Positions 48,664 through 60,761 of a DNA stretch of 64,000 bases are shown here, one piece after another. The position numbers were made by a program, and so were the translations under genes. The stretch's first letter is position 1. Every line of letters begins with the position of its first letter. The notes below the pieces were generated by a model that worked only from the letters and a program-made list of their open reading frames with translations, ran no database searches and was not told the DNA's origin. Source of the DNA: Rhodococcus maanshanensis NBRC 100610 (GTDB taxonomy: Bacteria; Actinomycetota; Actinomycetes; Mycobacteriales; Mycobacteriaceae); NCBI RefSeq assembly GCF_001894865.1, contig NZ_BCXA01000007.1:1-64000 (forward strand). Direction: 5' to 3'.

Positions 48664-49740
48664 ATGCGTAAGCCTCATCTCGTCCGCCGCGTCGTGCCCG
48701 CGGCCCTGCTCACGGCCTCGACCGTGTTGCTCGCCGCGTGCGGCGGGTCCGGCACCGACGACGCCGCCGACGGCATCGTGCGCAGCACCACCAGCGTCGC
48801 GGGCGCGGGCGTGCTCGGTAACGCCCGTGACACCGAGAACGTCTGCGGCCCAACTGCTCCCGTCGACCCGGCCGGCGTGACGGGCAGCACCCGAAAGGTG
48901 GTGCACGCGGCGGGCGAGACCGAGGTACCCGCGGATCCACAGCGGATCGTGGTGCTCGACACCGACAAGCTCGACACCGTCTGCGCGCTCGGCCTGCAGG
49001 ACCGCCTGGTCGGCGCCGCGGTGACCGGGGCGGTCGGGTCCCAACCCGAGTATCTGGGGCCGACGATCGCGGGCGTCGAATCGGTCGGGACGGTGCAGGA
49101 ACCGGACATCGAGAAGATCGCCACGCTCAAGCCGGACCTGATCCTGGGCTCGAAGTTCCGTACCCCGGAGCTCTACCAGCAGCTCAGCGCGGTCGCCCCC
49201 ACCACGTTCACCGAGAAGGTCGGCACGACGTGGAAGGACAACCTGCTCCTCGACGGCACCGCGCTCGGCCGCGGCGCTGCCGCGCGTCAGGCCCTCGACG
49301 ACTACCAGGGCGCCGCCACCGCGACGGGCAACACCCTCGACTCCTCCCAGACGCAGGCCTCCGTCGTCCGCTTCATGCCCGGTGCCATCCGGATCTACGG
49401 GCCGGACAGCTTCTCCGGCCAGGTCCTCGCCGACGCGGGCGTCCAGCGCCCGACGTTCCAGCGCCTCGAGGACGCCAAGGACAAGCGGTTCGCGGAGCTC
49501 AGCGAGGAACAGCTGAGCAACGCCGAAGGCGACGTCATCTACGTGAGCTTCTACGGCGACGAGGCCAGGGGGCAGGGGGTCGAGGTCATGAAAGGCGGCC
49601 TGTGGCAGGGCCTCGGCGCCGTCAAGGACAAGCGCGTGTTCGCCGTGGACGACGAGATCTGGATGACCGGCATCGGCGTCATCGCGGCCCGCGACATCCT
49701 CAGCGATCTGGAGGCCTCGCTCAATGGCTACGTCAACTAG
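48664..49740 (+). CDS. Second periplasmic-binding lipoprotein, FecB-like paralogue
   Basis: 358 residues, 35 nt after the first and with an AGGAGG ribosome site. Lipobox LLAAC (Cys25). The same TroA-like fold: [53 protein letters not shown] and [26 protein letters not shown], closely paralleling the first protein. A tandem duplication with divergence suggests different siderophore or haem ligands. The last codons overlap the next gene by 17 nt. Confidence 0.9.
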   Translation: MRKPHLVRRVVPAALLTASTVLLAACGGSGTDDAADGIVRSTTSVAGAGVLGNARDTENVCGPTAPVDPAGVTGSTRKVVHAAGETEVPADPQRIVVLDTDKLDTVCALGLQDRLVGAAVTGAVGSQPEYLGPTIAGVESVGTVQEPDIEKIATLKPDLILGSKFRTPELYQQLSAVAPTTFTEKVGTTWKDNLLLDGTALGRGAAARQALDDYQGAATATGNTLDSSQTQASVVRFMPGAIRIYGPDSFSGQVLADAGVQRPTFQRLEDAKDKRFAELSEEQLSNAEGDVIYVSFYGDEARGQGVEVMKGGLWQGLGAVKDKRVFAVDDEIWMTGIGVIAARDILSDLEASLNGYVN

Positions 49741-50818
49741 GCGCCGCGGCGCCCTCGCCTCGCTGGCGGCCGCCCTGATCGGGTCGATTGCGTGGTCGGC
49801 CCCGGCCGCTGCCGCGCCCGCCGAACCCGGCGGCGCGGCCCGGATCGAGCTGTTCGCCGCCGACGGCAGCACCGCACTCGGCGACACCGCCGTGCACGAG
49901 GGTGACCGGATCGTGGTGCGCGGCACCGGGTTCGATCCGCAGGCCAACACCGGCGGTCTGCCGGTGCCGGTGCCGCCCGGCGTCCCGCACGGCACCTTCG
50001 TCGCGTTCGGTGCGTTCGCCCCGCAGTGGCGTCCGTCCGAGGACGCACCCGCGCAGGCCCGGGTCGGGCAGCAACGCTCGGCCACCGCGTGGGTGATGTC
50101 CGAGGACGCGCTGAACCGGGTTCCCGACGCGCCCTTCGACTTTCGTCGCACCATCCGGCAGCAGTGGGTCCCCCTCGCCGGCGACGGATCCTTCACCGCC
50201 ACGCTCACGGTGAAGAAGCCGGCAACGGCCGCCCCGGACGCGGTCTACGGGGTGTACACCTACGCCGCCGCGGACGCCGTCAACGCCGCGGAGGAGCTGT
50301 CCGTCCCGGTGAACTTCGACCCGGCACCGGGACCGAACGCGCCGACGCCGCCCGCACAGGACCTGCTGTGGGCTCTCGCGCCCGGCTACACCGACCTGGT
50401 GCAGCGCGGCACCCAGGGTTCAGTCGTCGGCAGCGACGGCGGGACGGTACGCAAGGACGGCCGCCTCGCTTTCGAGCTCGAGTCCGCCGATGTCGATCCG
50501 ACGACCGGCCTCGGCACCGTTCGCTATCGGGGCACCGTGGTCTCCTTCACCCGCTTCCACCTCGCGGAGATCGCGCTGGCCGATCCGTGGATCGAGTTCA
50601 CACCGGAGGGCACGTTCCTGTCCGCGAAGACCTCCGAGGGCAACATGGTCGGCACCGACGCCATGAGCCGGATCCGGTTCGCGCAGTTGGACGCTCCGGG
50701 AAAGGCAGGCGTGTCCGAGTTCACCGACGTCCCCGCCCGGTTCGCGACGGCGCTGCAGCCGAGCATCCTGCTGCCGTACTCCGGCGCTCCCGCCGCCCCC
50801 GTCACCTTCAGGTACTGA
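49724..50818 (+). CDS. Secreted HtaA-domain protein, probable haem-binding
   Basis: 364 residues. A twin-arginine-like signal ([27 protein letters not shown]) is cleaved about residue 31. Residues 40-195 form an Ig/IPT-like domain; from about 205 an HtaA domain is recognised by [43 protein letters not shown] and the C-terminal region. HtaA proteins of corynebacteria bind haem at the surface and pass it to HmuT. No C-terminal membrane anchor or sortase signal here, so it may be released. It overlaps the previous gene by 17 nt, which ties it to the iron operon. Confidence 0.8.
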   Translation: MATSTRRRGALASLAAALIGSIAWSAPAAAAPAEPGGAARIELFAADGSTALGDTAVHEGDRIVVRGTGFDPQANTGGLPVPVPPGVPHGTFVAFGAFAPQWRPSEDAPAQARVGQQRSATAWVMSEDALNRVPDAPFDFRRTIRQQWVPLAGDGSFTATLTVKKPATAAPDAVYGVYTYAAADAVNAAEELSVPVNFDPAPGPNAPTPPAQDLLWALAPGYTDLVQRGTQGSVVGSDGGTVRKDGRLAFELESADVDPTTGLGTVRYRGTVVSFTRFHLAEIALADPWIEFTPEGTFLSAKTSEGNMVGTDAMSRIRFAQLDAPGKAGVSEFTDVPARFATALQPSILLPYSGAPAAPVTFRY

Positions 50819-50821
50819 CCG

Positions 50822-51313
50822 GTGCCGATCCCCAGGTTCGTCAGCGACCTCCGCGCTCACGTCGGACACGCCCCGTTGTGGCTGTCCGGCGTGAGCGCGG
50901 TCGTCGTCGACGGTGCCGGCCGAATCCTGTTGACGCGCAGGGCTGACAACGGGCTGTGGGCGGTAGTGTCCGGCATCCTCGAACCCGGCGAGGAACCCGG
51001 CCCCGCCGTGCTGCGCGAGATCCTCGAGGAGACCGGGGTCGAGGCAGAGCTCGTGCGCATCACCAGCGTCGACACCGCCGGTCCGATCACCTACCCGAAC
51101 GGGGACGTCGCGAGCTACCTCGACGTCTGCTTCCTGGCGCGGCACACGGCGGGCGAGGCCCGCACGGCCGACGAGGAGAACCTCGAGGTCGCCTGGTTCG
51201 AACCGGGTGCGCTGCCCGCGGATCTCACCGAGAGCTCGATGCAGCGCATCGAGAAGGCCCTCCGCGACGTGCCCGAGGCGTGGTTCAGCCTGCGTTCTCC
51301 CACAGACCCATGA
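50822..51313 (+). CDS. Nudix hydrolase
   Basis: 163 residues from GTG 50822, 3 nt after the previous stop. Nudix box GILEPGEEPGPAVLREILEETGV (positions about 58-80, complete G-x5-E-x7-REuxEExGu). Compact domain, typical of house-cleaning or NADH-type pyrophosphatases; substrate not assignable. Its 3' end overlaps the convergent VOC gene by 29 bp. Confidence 0.9.
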   Translation: MPIPRFVSDLRAHVGHAPLWLSGVSAVVVDGAGRILLTRRADNGLWAVVSGILEPGEEPGPAVLREILEETGVEAELVRITSVDTAGPITYPNGDVASYLDVCFLARHTAGEARTADEENLEVAWFEPGALPADLTESSMQRIEKALRDVPEAWFSLRSPTDP

Positions 51314-51668
51314 TGTTGCCCTCGGTGTCCTTGAAGTAGGCCGCGAACCCCATCTCGCCGACCGGCTGCTTCTCCCCCACCGTCGAGCCGCCCAGCTCGG
51401 CGATCTTGGCGAGGGCGTCGTCGATGCTCGCCACGTCGATGGTGATCACCGGCCCCTTCGGATACTCAGGGACGCGGCCGAACATGCCGCCGTTGATGTA
51501 ACCCGGTTCGGTCGGCATACCCTGCTCGCCCACCGGTCCGGTGCCCGCGATCGTGTAACTCATCTCGGGCATCTCGATGGTGTTCCATCCGAATGCCTGC
51601 TGGTAGAACTTCCTTGCCCGGTCCCCGTCGTCGAACGGGACCTCGAAGTGCACGACCTTGCCGCTCAT
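51285..51668 (-). CDS. Glyoxalase/VOC-superfamily protein
   Basis: 127 residues. Two beta-alpha-beta-beta-beta repeats: VVHFEVPFDDGDRARKFYQQAFGW and VITIDVASIDDALAKIAELGG, ending YFKDTEGNIMGLWE. Metal ligands expected at the first His and the final Glu are visible. Members include dioxygenases, glyoxalases and resistance proteins; no specific role can be named. Tail-to-tail overlap with the Nudix gene. Confidence 0.88.
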   Translation of the reverse strand: MSGKVVHFEVPFDDGDRARKFYQQAFGWNTIEMPEMSYTIAGTGPVGEQGMPTEPGYINGGMFGRVPEYPKGPVITIDVASIDDALAKIAELGGSTVGEKQPVGEMGFAAYFKDTEGNIMGLWENAG

Positions 51669-51733
51669 CGCCGCCTCCTCACCTGAAGTGAACCTCGGAC
51701 GATCCCGACGCTAGCCCGATCCCCCGCACGCGT

Positions 51734-51767
51734 GAAGGGCCCCTGCACGTGTGCAGGGGCCCTTCAT
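51734..51767 (-). terminator. Terminator of the nrd operon
   Basis: TGAAGGGCCCCTGCAC-GT-GTGCAGGGGCCCTTCA, perfect 16-bp arms with a 2-nt centre, 24 nt past the nrdF stop. Confidence 0.85.
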
Positions 51768-51791
51768 CGGTTGTTCTGACCGGGAGCAGGT

Positions 51792-54987
<3,196 letters not shown>

Positions 54988-55426
54988 TGTTCACTCTCCA
55001 TGAATTGTTCGAGCCCGTCCCGGACTGCTACTACGTCTTCGGCGGTACCCATGAGCTCGAAGCGGTACAGGTACGGAACCCTGCACTTCTGCGAAATCAC
55101 GTTTCCGGCATAGCAATACGACTCGCCGAAGTTCGTATTGCCTGCAGCGATCACCCCACGGATGAGGGAGCGATTGTGCGTGTTGTTGAGGAATCTGATG
55201 ACCTGCTTGGGCACGTAGCTCGTGTCCCGTCCGGTCGCGGTGATCCCGCCCCCGTAGGTCGGCAGGATCAGGACGTACGGCTCATCGACCTCGAACGTGC
55301 CCGCACGGTCGTGCAGCGGAATGCGCGTGGCCGGGACACCCAACTTCTGCACGAAGCGATGGGTGTTCTCCGACGCGCTGGAGAAGAAGACCAGCGATGT
55401 CACAGCCGATCATCTCCGTATCGTCT

Positions 55427-55660
55427 TCAGGCGGCAGCCGCGATGAGCGACTTGATCCGGTCCGGGCGAAAACCCGACCAGTGATCCTCGCCTGCCACCA
55501 CGACGGGGGCCTGCAGGTAACCCAGGGCCATCACGTAGTCGCGGGCCTCCGAGTCCTCGGTGATGTCGATGACGGAGTACTCGATACCGGCCTTGTCGAA
55601 CGCCCGGTAGGTCGCATTGCACTGAACGCACGCCGGCTTGGTGTAGACGGTGATGCTCAT
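55427..55660 (-). CDS. nrdH: Glutaredoxin-like electron donor for class Ib reductase
   Basis: 77 residues. Thioredoxin fold with the CVQC redox motif (residues 11-14, KPACVQCNATYRAF) and the cis-Pro in LQAPVVV, and the SGFRPDRIK tail characteristic of NrdH. Reduced by thioredoxin reductase, it passes electrons to NrdE. First gene of nrdHIEF; AAAGAGGGA ribosome site. Confidence 0.96.
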   Translation of the reverse strand: MSITVYTKPACVQCNATYRAFDKAGIEYSVIDITEDSEARDYVMALGYLQAPVVVAGEDHWSGFRPDRIKSLIAAAA

Positions 55661-55978
55661 GTAAGTCCCTCTTTCTCTGGCTTACGGAACTGATGGTCAG
55701 TGACGCGGAAGATCATGTGGATCCCACCTACTGGACAGCGCTCCGGCCTGTGTTTCTCGACCGTTCCGGCTATGCCCTCTCGGTGTTCTAGACACTACAC
55801 CTAGTGTCCGACATATCCATAGAACGCGAGATGTTGTGAACCACAACCGTGGAATTCCCAGGTCGTAAGGCATCCATACGCGCCCCATCGGCGTGTCGCA
55901 GGTCACATTTTCGCCGTGTCGTGCGCGGCACTTGACCGATATGCATGTGGTGGCACCGGACCGGCCTAGGGTGAGGCG
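55661..55978. other. Divergent upstream region of nrdH and siderophore-interacting protein gene
   Basis: 318 nt without a gene. Contains the NrdR-type box at 55792-55807 and AT-richer sequence 55780-55830 that probably holds the nrd promoter. Near the right end, TAGGGT (55967-55972) precedes GTG 55979 by 6 nt, a leaderless arrangement for the next gene. Confidence 0.5.
55792..55807. promoter_or_regulatory. NrdR-type box
   Basis: ACACTACACCTAGTGT, close to the 16-bp NrdR-box palindrome (ACAcwAtATaTwGtGT), about 130 nt upstream of nrdH. NrdR boxes usually occur in pairs; a second good copy was not found by eye. Confidence 0.65.
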
Positions 55979-56800
55979 GTGCCGACCGCCGAGGATCCCC
56001 AGTTCCACGCCGCGGTGGTGTCGACCACCCACCTGTCCCCCAGCCTGCGACGGATCCGATTCGGGCTCGCGGACCCCGCCGCGTTCGCCTCCAGCGGCGA
56101 TCCGGACGAGCGGCTGCTCATCGAGTTCGGCGACGACCACCGGCGCAGCTACACCGTGCGCCACTGGGACGCGGACACCGGCAGCGTCGACATCGACTTC
56201 GCGGTGCACGCGGGCGGGCGGGCCGCCGAGTGGGCGCGCGCGGCCGAGCCGGGCGAGCCGGTGCGGCTGTCCCATCCGAAGGGCTGGTACCGGCCGCCCA
56301 CGGACGCGCGCTGGCAACTGCTGCTCGCGGACCTCAGCGCGCTGCCCGCCGCCGCGCGCATCATCGAGGGCCTGCCGCAGGGAACCGGCGTCCACCTGGT
56401 CGCCGAGATCCCGGAACCGGCCGACGAGCAGGACTGGGCCACCGACGCGGAGCTGACGGTGACCTGGCTACACGACACCGGCAACGGCCGAACCCCGAGC
56501 GCGTTGCCCGCGTGGCTGCGGGCCCACCGGCTCCAGGACGGTCCCGGCTACATCTGGTCTGCGGGCGAGACCGGCGCCTCGCGGCAGATCCGCAGGCACG
56601 TCCGCCGCGAACTGGGCTGGACAGCGGAACGATTCGACATCATGGGCTACTGGCAGGCCGACAAGGAACGCTGGCTGGCCCGGTACGCGGAGGTCGAGCC
56701 GCAGATCGAGGCGCTCACCATGAACGAGCTGTCGGCGGGCCGCAGCATCGACGAGGTCCGCGACGCCGTCGACGACGCGCTCGAGCAGGCCGGGCTGTGA
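55979..56800 (+). CDS. Siderophore-interacting protein (FAD-dependent ferric reductase family)
   Basis: 273 residues, GTG 55979. N-terminal FAD-binding part with RSYTVRHWDADTGSVDIDFAVH (the RxYTxR flavin motif) and GRAAEWARAAEPGEPVRLSHPKG; C-terminal SIP domain with ADLSALPAAARI, YIWSAGETGASRQIRRHVRRELGW and a terminal helix. Reduces ferric siderophores to release iron, using NAD(P)H. A TAGGGT -10 element 6 nt before the GTG suggests a leaderless transcript. Functionally related to the iron genes at 47.6-50.8 kb. Confidence 0.9.
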   Translation: MPTAEDPQFHAAVVSTTHLSPSLRRIRFGLADPAAFASSGDPDERLLIEFGDDHRRSYTVRHWDADTGSVDIDFAVHAGGRAAEWARAAEPGEPVRLSHPKGWYRPPTDARWQLLLADLSALPAAARIIEGLPQGTGVHLVAEIPEPADEQDWATDAELTVTWLHDTGNGRTPSALPAWLRAHRLQDGPGYIWSAGETGASRQIRRHVRRELGWTAERFDIMGYWQADKERWLARYAEVEPQIEALTMNELSAGRSIDEVRDAVDDALEQAGL

Positions 56801-56819
56801 TCCCGGTTACGCTGCCGCG

Positions 56820-57107
56820 GTGAGCATTTCACTGTGCGTCCTGCTGTGGGCCCGCCCCGGCGAAGAGGAAGGCCTCGGCAGGTACGAGGATCGGGTCCTC
56901 GAGCTCGTGACCGAGCACGGCGGCCGGGTACTGCAGCGCGCCCGCACCGACGGCACCGGGGATGAGCCCCTGGAGATCCAGCTGTTCACGTTCGAATCCC
57001 AGTCGGCGCTGGACGGGTACATGCAGGACGAGCGCCGGCTCGCCCTCGCCGACGAACGCGACCGCGTTGTCGCACGCACCGAGATGATGCGGGTCACGCT
57101 CGACTGA
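56820..57107 (+). CDS. Small dimeric alpha/beta-barrel protein, DUF1330-like
   Basis: 95 residues from GTG 56820, 19 nt after the previous stop. SISLCVLLWARPGEEEGLGRYEDRVLELV and the ending LADERDRVVARTEMMRV fit the ferredoxin-like barrel of the DUF1330/ABM families. No function known. Possible operon with the siderophore-interacting gene. Confidence 0.75.
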   Translation: MSISLCVLLWARPGEEEGLGRYEDRVLELVTEHGGRVLQRARTDGTGDEPLEIQLFTFESQSALDGYMQDERRLALADERDRVVARTEMMRVTLD

Positions 57108-57137
57108 CCGGCCGCCTCGCCGCCCTCACATGCACCC

Positions 57138-57172
57138 GCGGCCGGGCGGTGCGTGATGCACCGCCCGGCCGC
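57138..57172. terminator. Bidirectional hairpin between DUF1330-like and FMN reductase genes
   Basis: GCGGCCGGGCGGTGC-GTGAT-GCACCGCCCGGCCGC, perfect 15-bp arms, in a convergent gap. Confidence 0.85.
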
Positions 57173-57188
57173 GAAGGGGAAAGCTGCG

Positions 57189-57752
57189 TCAGGCGTCGAC
57201 GAGCACCTTGGTCGCGTTCACCAGGTCGGCGACGACCTTGGCGAGCTGCGCCGAGACCTCGGCGTTCTCGCTGGCGTGCTTGTCACCGAACTTCTCGAAC
57301 GCGCCGCCGATGACGAGCGCGGTGTCCTCGACCACCTTGCCGCCCGCGATCCCGACGGCCTTGGTGGTGTCCTCGTGGGCCCACTTCGCGCCGTTGGGGC
57401 TCGGGGAGGCACTGATCACGGCGACCGGCTTGCCCGATACGGCACCGGAGCCGTAGGGCCGCGAGATCCAGTCGATGGCGTTCTTGAGCACGGCGGGAAT
57501 GGTGCCGTTGTACTCGGGGGTCACCAGCAGCAGGGCGTCCGCGGCACCGGCGGCCGCGCGCAGCGCCTCGACGCTGTCGATGGTGCCGGGGACGTCGATG
57601 TCCTCGTTGTAGAAGGGCACGTCGGCGAGGCCCTCGTACACCGTGACGTTCGCACCCTCGGGCGCGACGGTGACCGCGGTCTCGGCGAGCTGACGGTTGA
57701 CGGAGGCGGCACGCAGGCTGCCGACCAGGACGAGAACGTTGGCGTTAGACAT
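57189..57752 (-). CDS. NADPH-dependent FMN reductase (quinone reductase type)
   Basis: 187 residues from ATG 57752; the longer frame upstream crosses the divergent promoter. Flavodoxin-like: VLVLVGSLRAASVNRQLAE (FMN phosphate loop), LLLVTPEYNGTIPAVLKNAIDWISRP is the PEYNGSxPGxLKNAIDW-type motif of the family. Reduces quinones, azo dyes or chromate with NADPH. Divergent from a tetR gene, with an inverted repeat in the 99-nt gap, so TetR control is likely. Confidence 0.93.
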   Translation of the reverse strand: MSNANVLVLVGSLRAASVNRQLAETAVTVAPEGANVTVYEGLADVPFYNEDIDVPGTIDSVEALRAAAGAADALLLVTPEYNGTIPAVLKNAIDWISRPYGSGAVSGKPVAVISASPSPNGAKWAHEDTTKAVGIAGGKVVEDTALVIGGAFEKFGDKHASENAEVSAQLAKVVADLVNATKVLVDA

Positions 57753-57808
57753 GAGGACTTCCTTCGATGATCCAGGGGCGCTTGCCGATCTAGGTATATC
57801 AGCTAACC

Positions 57809-57820
57809 GGACCACGGTCC
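57809..57820. promoter_or_regulatory. Inverted repeat in the FMN reductase/tetR gap
   Basis: GGACC-AC-GGTCC, 5-bp arms. It lies 31 nt upstream of tetR and is the best operator candidate. A TACGAT -10 element (57840-57845) ends 6 nt before the tetR GTG, making a leaderless tetR transcript likely. Confidence 0.5.
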
Positions 57821-57851
57821 ACTTATATTCCGGGGAGGGTACGATCGCGTC

Positions 57852-58463
57852 GTGGAGACCACCCCGATCCAGATGGCGGACCAGCCCGAGGCCGAACGGT
57901 GCGACGCCGTGCGCAACCGCGCATTGCTGCTGGACGCCGCCGCCGCGCTGGTCGCCGAGCGGGGCGCGGACGCCGTGACGATGGACGCGGTCGCGGCGAA
58001 GGCCGGTGTGGGCAAGGGCACAGTGTTCCGGCGGTTCGGCAGCCGGTCCGGTCTGATGCAGGCCCTCCTCGACCACACCGAGCAGGAACTGCAGCACGCC
58101 TTCATGTACGGACCGCCACCCCTTGGTCCCGGTGCCGAGCCCATCGACCGCCTCGTCGCCTTCGGCCGGGCCCGCATCGCGCTCGTCGACCTCAGCGGCG
58201 ACACCCTCCGCGCGGTGGAGGACTCCCCCGAACTCCGCTTCGGCAGCGCCCCGCGCCAGGTCAGCCTCACCCACGTGGCGATGCTGCTGCGCGCGGCGGG
58301 CACCGAGGGCGACATCCCACTGCTCGCCCACAGCCTGCTCGCTCCCCTCGAGGCCTCGCTCGTCATGCACCAGATCCGCGCCATGCACATGCCGATCGAG
58401 CGGATCGCCGACGCCTGGGAGGATCTGGTCCGACGGGTCACCGAAAGCCCGGCGGGTCACTAG
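57852..58463 (+). CDS. TetR-family repressor, likely of the FMN reductase gene
   Basis: 203 residues, GTG 57852. Helix-turn-helix ALLLDAAAALVAERGADAVTMDAVAAKAGVGKGTVFRRFGSR (residues 24-65), then a helical ligand domain with MLLRAAGTEGDIPLLAHSLLAPLE. Divergent from the FMN reductase. Leaderless promoter TACGAT. Ligand unknown; quinones or oxidants are reasonable guesses from the reductase. Confidence 0.9.
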   Translation: METTPIQMADQPEAERCDAVRNRALLLDAAAALVAERGADAVTMDAVAAKAGVGKGTVFRRFGSRSGLMQALLDHTEQELQHAFMYGPPPLGPGAEPIDRLVAFGRARIALVDLSGDTLRAVEDSPELRFGSAPRQVSLTHVAMLLRAAGTEGDIPLLAHSLLAPLEASLVMHQIRAMHMPIERIADAWEDLVRRVTESPAGH

Positions 58464-58472
58464 GCTCCGGGC

Positions 58473-59252
58473 ATGCGCCTTCGCCGTGTAGCCGGACTCG
58501 CCCTGCTCGCCGCCGCCTTCCTCACCGCGTGCAGCGCGGAGAGCACGCCGACGCCGAGCGGTGCGGACCTGCAGGGACGCACCTTCGTCTCCACCGAGGT
58601 CGAGGGCGCTCCCATTCCCGGCGGCGGGCCGCTCACCGTCGAATTCGTGGGGCAGGACCGGATCTCCATGACCGCAGGCTGCAACCGCGGCAACAGCACC
58701 GTCGACCTGTCCGACGGCACGGTGGTCACCGGACCCATCGCGACCACCATGATGGCCTGCGTAGGCGACACAGCGGGCGCCGACGAGTGGATGACCTCTC
58801 TGTTCGAGGCCGATCCGGCCTGGACCCTCGACGGCGACACCCTCAGGCTGACCACGAGCGACACCTCGGTCACCCTCGTGGACAAGAAGATCGCCAACCC
58901 GGACCGTCCGATCACCGGGACCACCTGGGTCGTCGACCAGCTGATCAGCCCGACCGCGGTCACCACGTCAGTCGCCCTCGAGACCGCCGCCCCCACCCTG
59001 CTGATCGGCGACGACGGCTCGGTCAGCGGATCCACCGGGTGCAACCGGATGACCGGCACGGCCCAGGTTGCGGGAGACAAGGTCACCTTCGGCCCGCTCG
59101 CGACCACGATGATGGCGTGCGAGCCCGACGTCGCCGAGGTCGAGCGGGCGGTGCTGGGCGTGCTGAACGGCGAGACCACCTTCACCGTCGACGCCGACCG
59201 GGCCCGCGTGATGCAAGCGGACGGCGACGGACTCGGCCTGCGCGCCCGGTGA
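58473..59252 (+). CDS. Lipoprotein with two META domains
   Basis: 259 residues. Signal peptide with lipobox FLTAC (Cys20). Two META/HslJ-type domains, about 32-135 and 145-250: LQGRTFVSTEVEGAPIPG, MTAGCNRGNSTV and ATTMMAC recur as ITGTTWVVDQL, STGCNRMTGTAQ and ATTMMAC. HslJ is linked to novobiocin resistance and envelope stress in enterobacteria; the actinobacterial forms are uncharacterised. 9 nt after tetR on the same strand, so possibly co-transcribed. Confidence 0.88.
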   Translation: MRLRRVAGLALLAAAFLTACSAESTPTPSGADLQGRTFVSTEVEGAPIPGGGPLTVEFVGQDRISMTAGCNRGNSTVDLSDGTVVTGPIATTMMACVGDTAGADEWMTSLFEADPAWTLDGDTLRLTTSDTSVTLVDKKIANPDRPITGTTWVVDQLISPTAVTTSVALETAAPTLLIGDDGSVSGSTGCNRMTGTAQVAGDKVTFGPLATTMMACEPDVAEVERAVLGVLNGETTFTVDADRARVMQADGDGLGLRAR

Positions 59253-59262
59253 CGACGCGGCG

Positions 59263-59835
59263 CTACAGGTTCTCGGTCAACCAGTCACCGAGGATCCGGG
59301 CGCTCGCGTCCACCTGGGCAGGCCAGTCCATGGCCGACTCGTCGGCACGATCGCTGACGTGCTTGACGATTCGGCAGCCGACGCCCATCCGCGCGCAGGA
59401 TGCGGCCACCGCGAAGCCCTCCATGTCGACGAGGTCGGCCCTGGTCGCGAGCGCGTCCCGCACCGCAGCATCGGAGATGAACACGTCGCCGGTCGCGAGC
59501 ACCGAATCGTCGCCGTCGGGGAGCGTGATCCGGTCCGTCACCGGATGTCCGAGCGAGCGCAACACCTCCGCACTGATGTCATGATTGAGCACCGCGGACG
59601 GCACGAACAGGCCGGCATGGTGCTCGTGCAGCGCCCCCGCGGTGCCGATGTTGACGACCGACGGGCGCTCGTCGGGTCGGTACCGCGCGAGCGCCTCCGT
59701 GACCGCGACCGCCGCGGCGACCTTGCCGATCCCGGTGACGACCACCTCGAATCCGTCGGGAACGTATGCGGCCTCCCCCTCGGTGGCGGACACGACGAGG
59801 AATCTGGGCGCGGTCACGTTGGGCACGCGTGGCAC
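59263..59835 (-). CDS. MTA/SAH nucleosidase-like (or futalosine hydrolase-like) phosphorylase-fold protein
   Basis: 190 residues from GTG 59835, with GGGAG 5 nt upstream. Short member of the PNP/UDP phosphorylase superfamily: [54 protein letters not shown] and KHVSDRADE, with the active-site Glu (DMEG) and Asp (SDRAD) as in MTA/SAH nucleosidase. The family cleaves the glycosidic bond of methylthioadenosine or S-adenosylhomocysteine; futalosine is an alternative. Divergent from nadE, a coherent link to adenine-nucleotide salvage only by proximity. Confidence 0.8.
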   Translation of the reverse strand: MPRVPNVTAPRFLVVSATEGEAAYVPDGFEVVVTGIGKVAAAVAVTEALARYRPDERPSVVNIGTAGALHEHHAGLFVPSAVLNHDISAEVLRSLGHPVTDRITLPDGDDSVLATGDVFISDAAVRDALATRADLVDMEGFAVAASCARMGVGCRIVKHVSDRADESAMDWPAQVDASARILGDWLTENL

Positions 59836-59917
59836 TGTATCTCCCGCCGGATCGCCCGCCGACCGGTGCCCGCGCGCACCCGCGCGCACACCGCCGACCG
59901 TCGCTAGAGTGACGCGC

Positions 59918-60757
59918 ATGGCGAATCTCCGTGCGGAAATCCTGCAAGAACTCGGCGCGAAGCCGACGATCGACGCAGAGGGCGAGGTGCGGGCGCGCGT
60001 CGACTTCCTCAAGGGCTACCTGCGTTCCACTCCCGCCAAGGGATTCGTGCTCGGGATCAGCGGCGGGCAGGACAGCACCCTTGCGGGCCGGCTGGCACAG
60101 CTGGCCGCCGCCGAACTGCGGGCGGAGGGCCACGACGCCGAGTTCGTCGCGGTCCGACTGCCGTACGGCGTGCAGGCCGACGAGCACGACGCCCAGATCT
60201 CGCTCGGGTTCATCAAGCCGGACCGCTCGGTGACCGTCAACATCAAGCCGAGCACGGACGCCGCGGCCGCCGAGAGCGCCGGGGGCCTCGCCGAGATCAT
60301 CGGGCACGACGGCGAACTGCGGGACTTCGTGCGCGGCAACATCAAGGCCCGCGAGCGGATGGTGATCCAGTACGCCATCGCAGGACAGCTCGGCCACCTG
60401 GTGATCGGCACCGACCACGCCGCGGAGGCGATCACCGGTTTCTTCACCAAGTACGGCGACGGCGGTGTCGACCTCACACCGCTGACCGGCCTGAGCAAGC
60501 GACAGGGCGCCGCGCTGCTGCAGCATCTCGGCGCCCCCGCCAGCACCTGGGCCAAGGTCCCGACCGCCGACCTCGAGGACCACAGGCCCGCGCTGCCCGA
60601 CGAGGAGGCGCTCGGCCTGCGCTACAGCGAGATCGACGACTACCTCGAGGGCAAGGAGGTGACCGCGGCGGTGGCCGAGAAGCTCGAGGCGATGTACCGA
60701 AACACCAGGCACAAGCGCGCGGTGCCCGTGTCGCCGCTCGACGACTGGTGGAAGTGA
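59918..60757 (+). CDS. nadE: Ammonia-dependent NAD synthetase
   Basis: 279 residues from ATG 59918. N-type ATP pyrophosphatase loop [39 protein letters not shown] and [17 protein letters not shown] are NadE signatures; ends HKRAVPVSP. Length and motifs are of the short, NH3-using form (E. coli type), lacking the nitrilase-like amidase domain of the long glutamine-dependent NadE of M. tuberculosis. Leaderless: TAGAGT (59905-59910) ends 7 nt before the ATG. Confidence 0.95.
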   Translation: MANLRAEILQELGAKPTIDAEGEVRARVDFLKGYLRSTPAKGFVLGISGGQDSTLAGRLAQLAAAELRAEGHDAEFVAVRLPYGVQADEHDAQISLGFIKPDRSVTVNIKPSTDAAAAESAGGLAEIIGHDGELRDFVRGNIKARERMVIQYAIAGQLGHLVIGTDHAAEAITGFFTKYGDGGVDLTPLTGLSKRQGAALLQHLGAPASTWAKVPTADLEDHRPALPDEEALGLRYSEIDDYLEGKEVTAAVAEKLEAMYRNTRHKRAVPVSPLDDWWK

Positions 60758-60761
60758 CGCG

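Noticed and set aside
55811-55830. Second NrdR box (ACATATCCATAGAACG)
   Set aside because: Too few matches to the consensus and wrong spacing to the first box.
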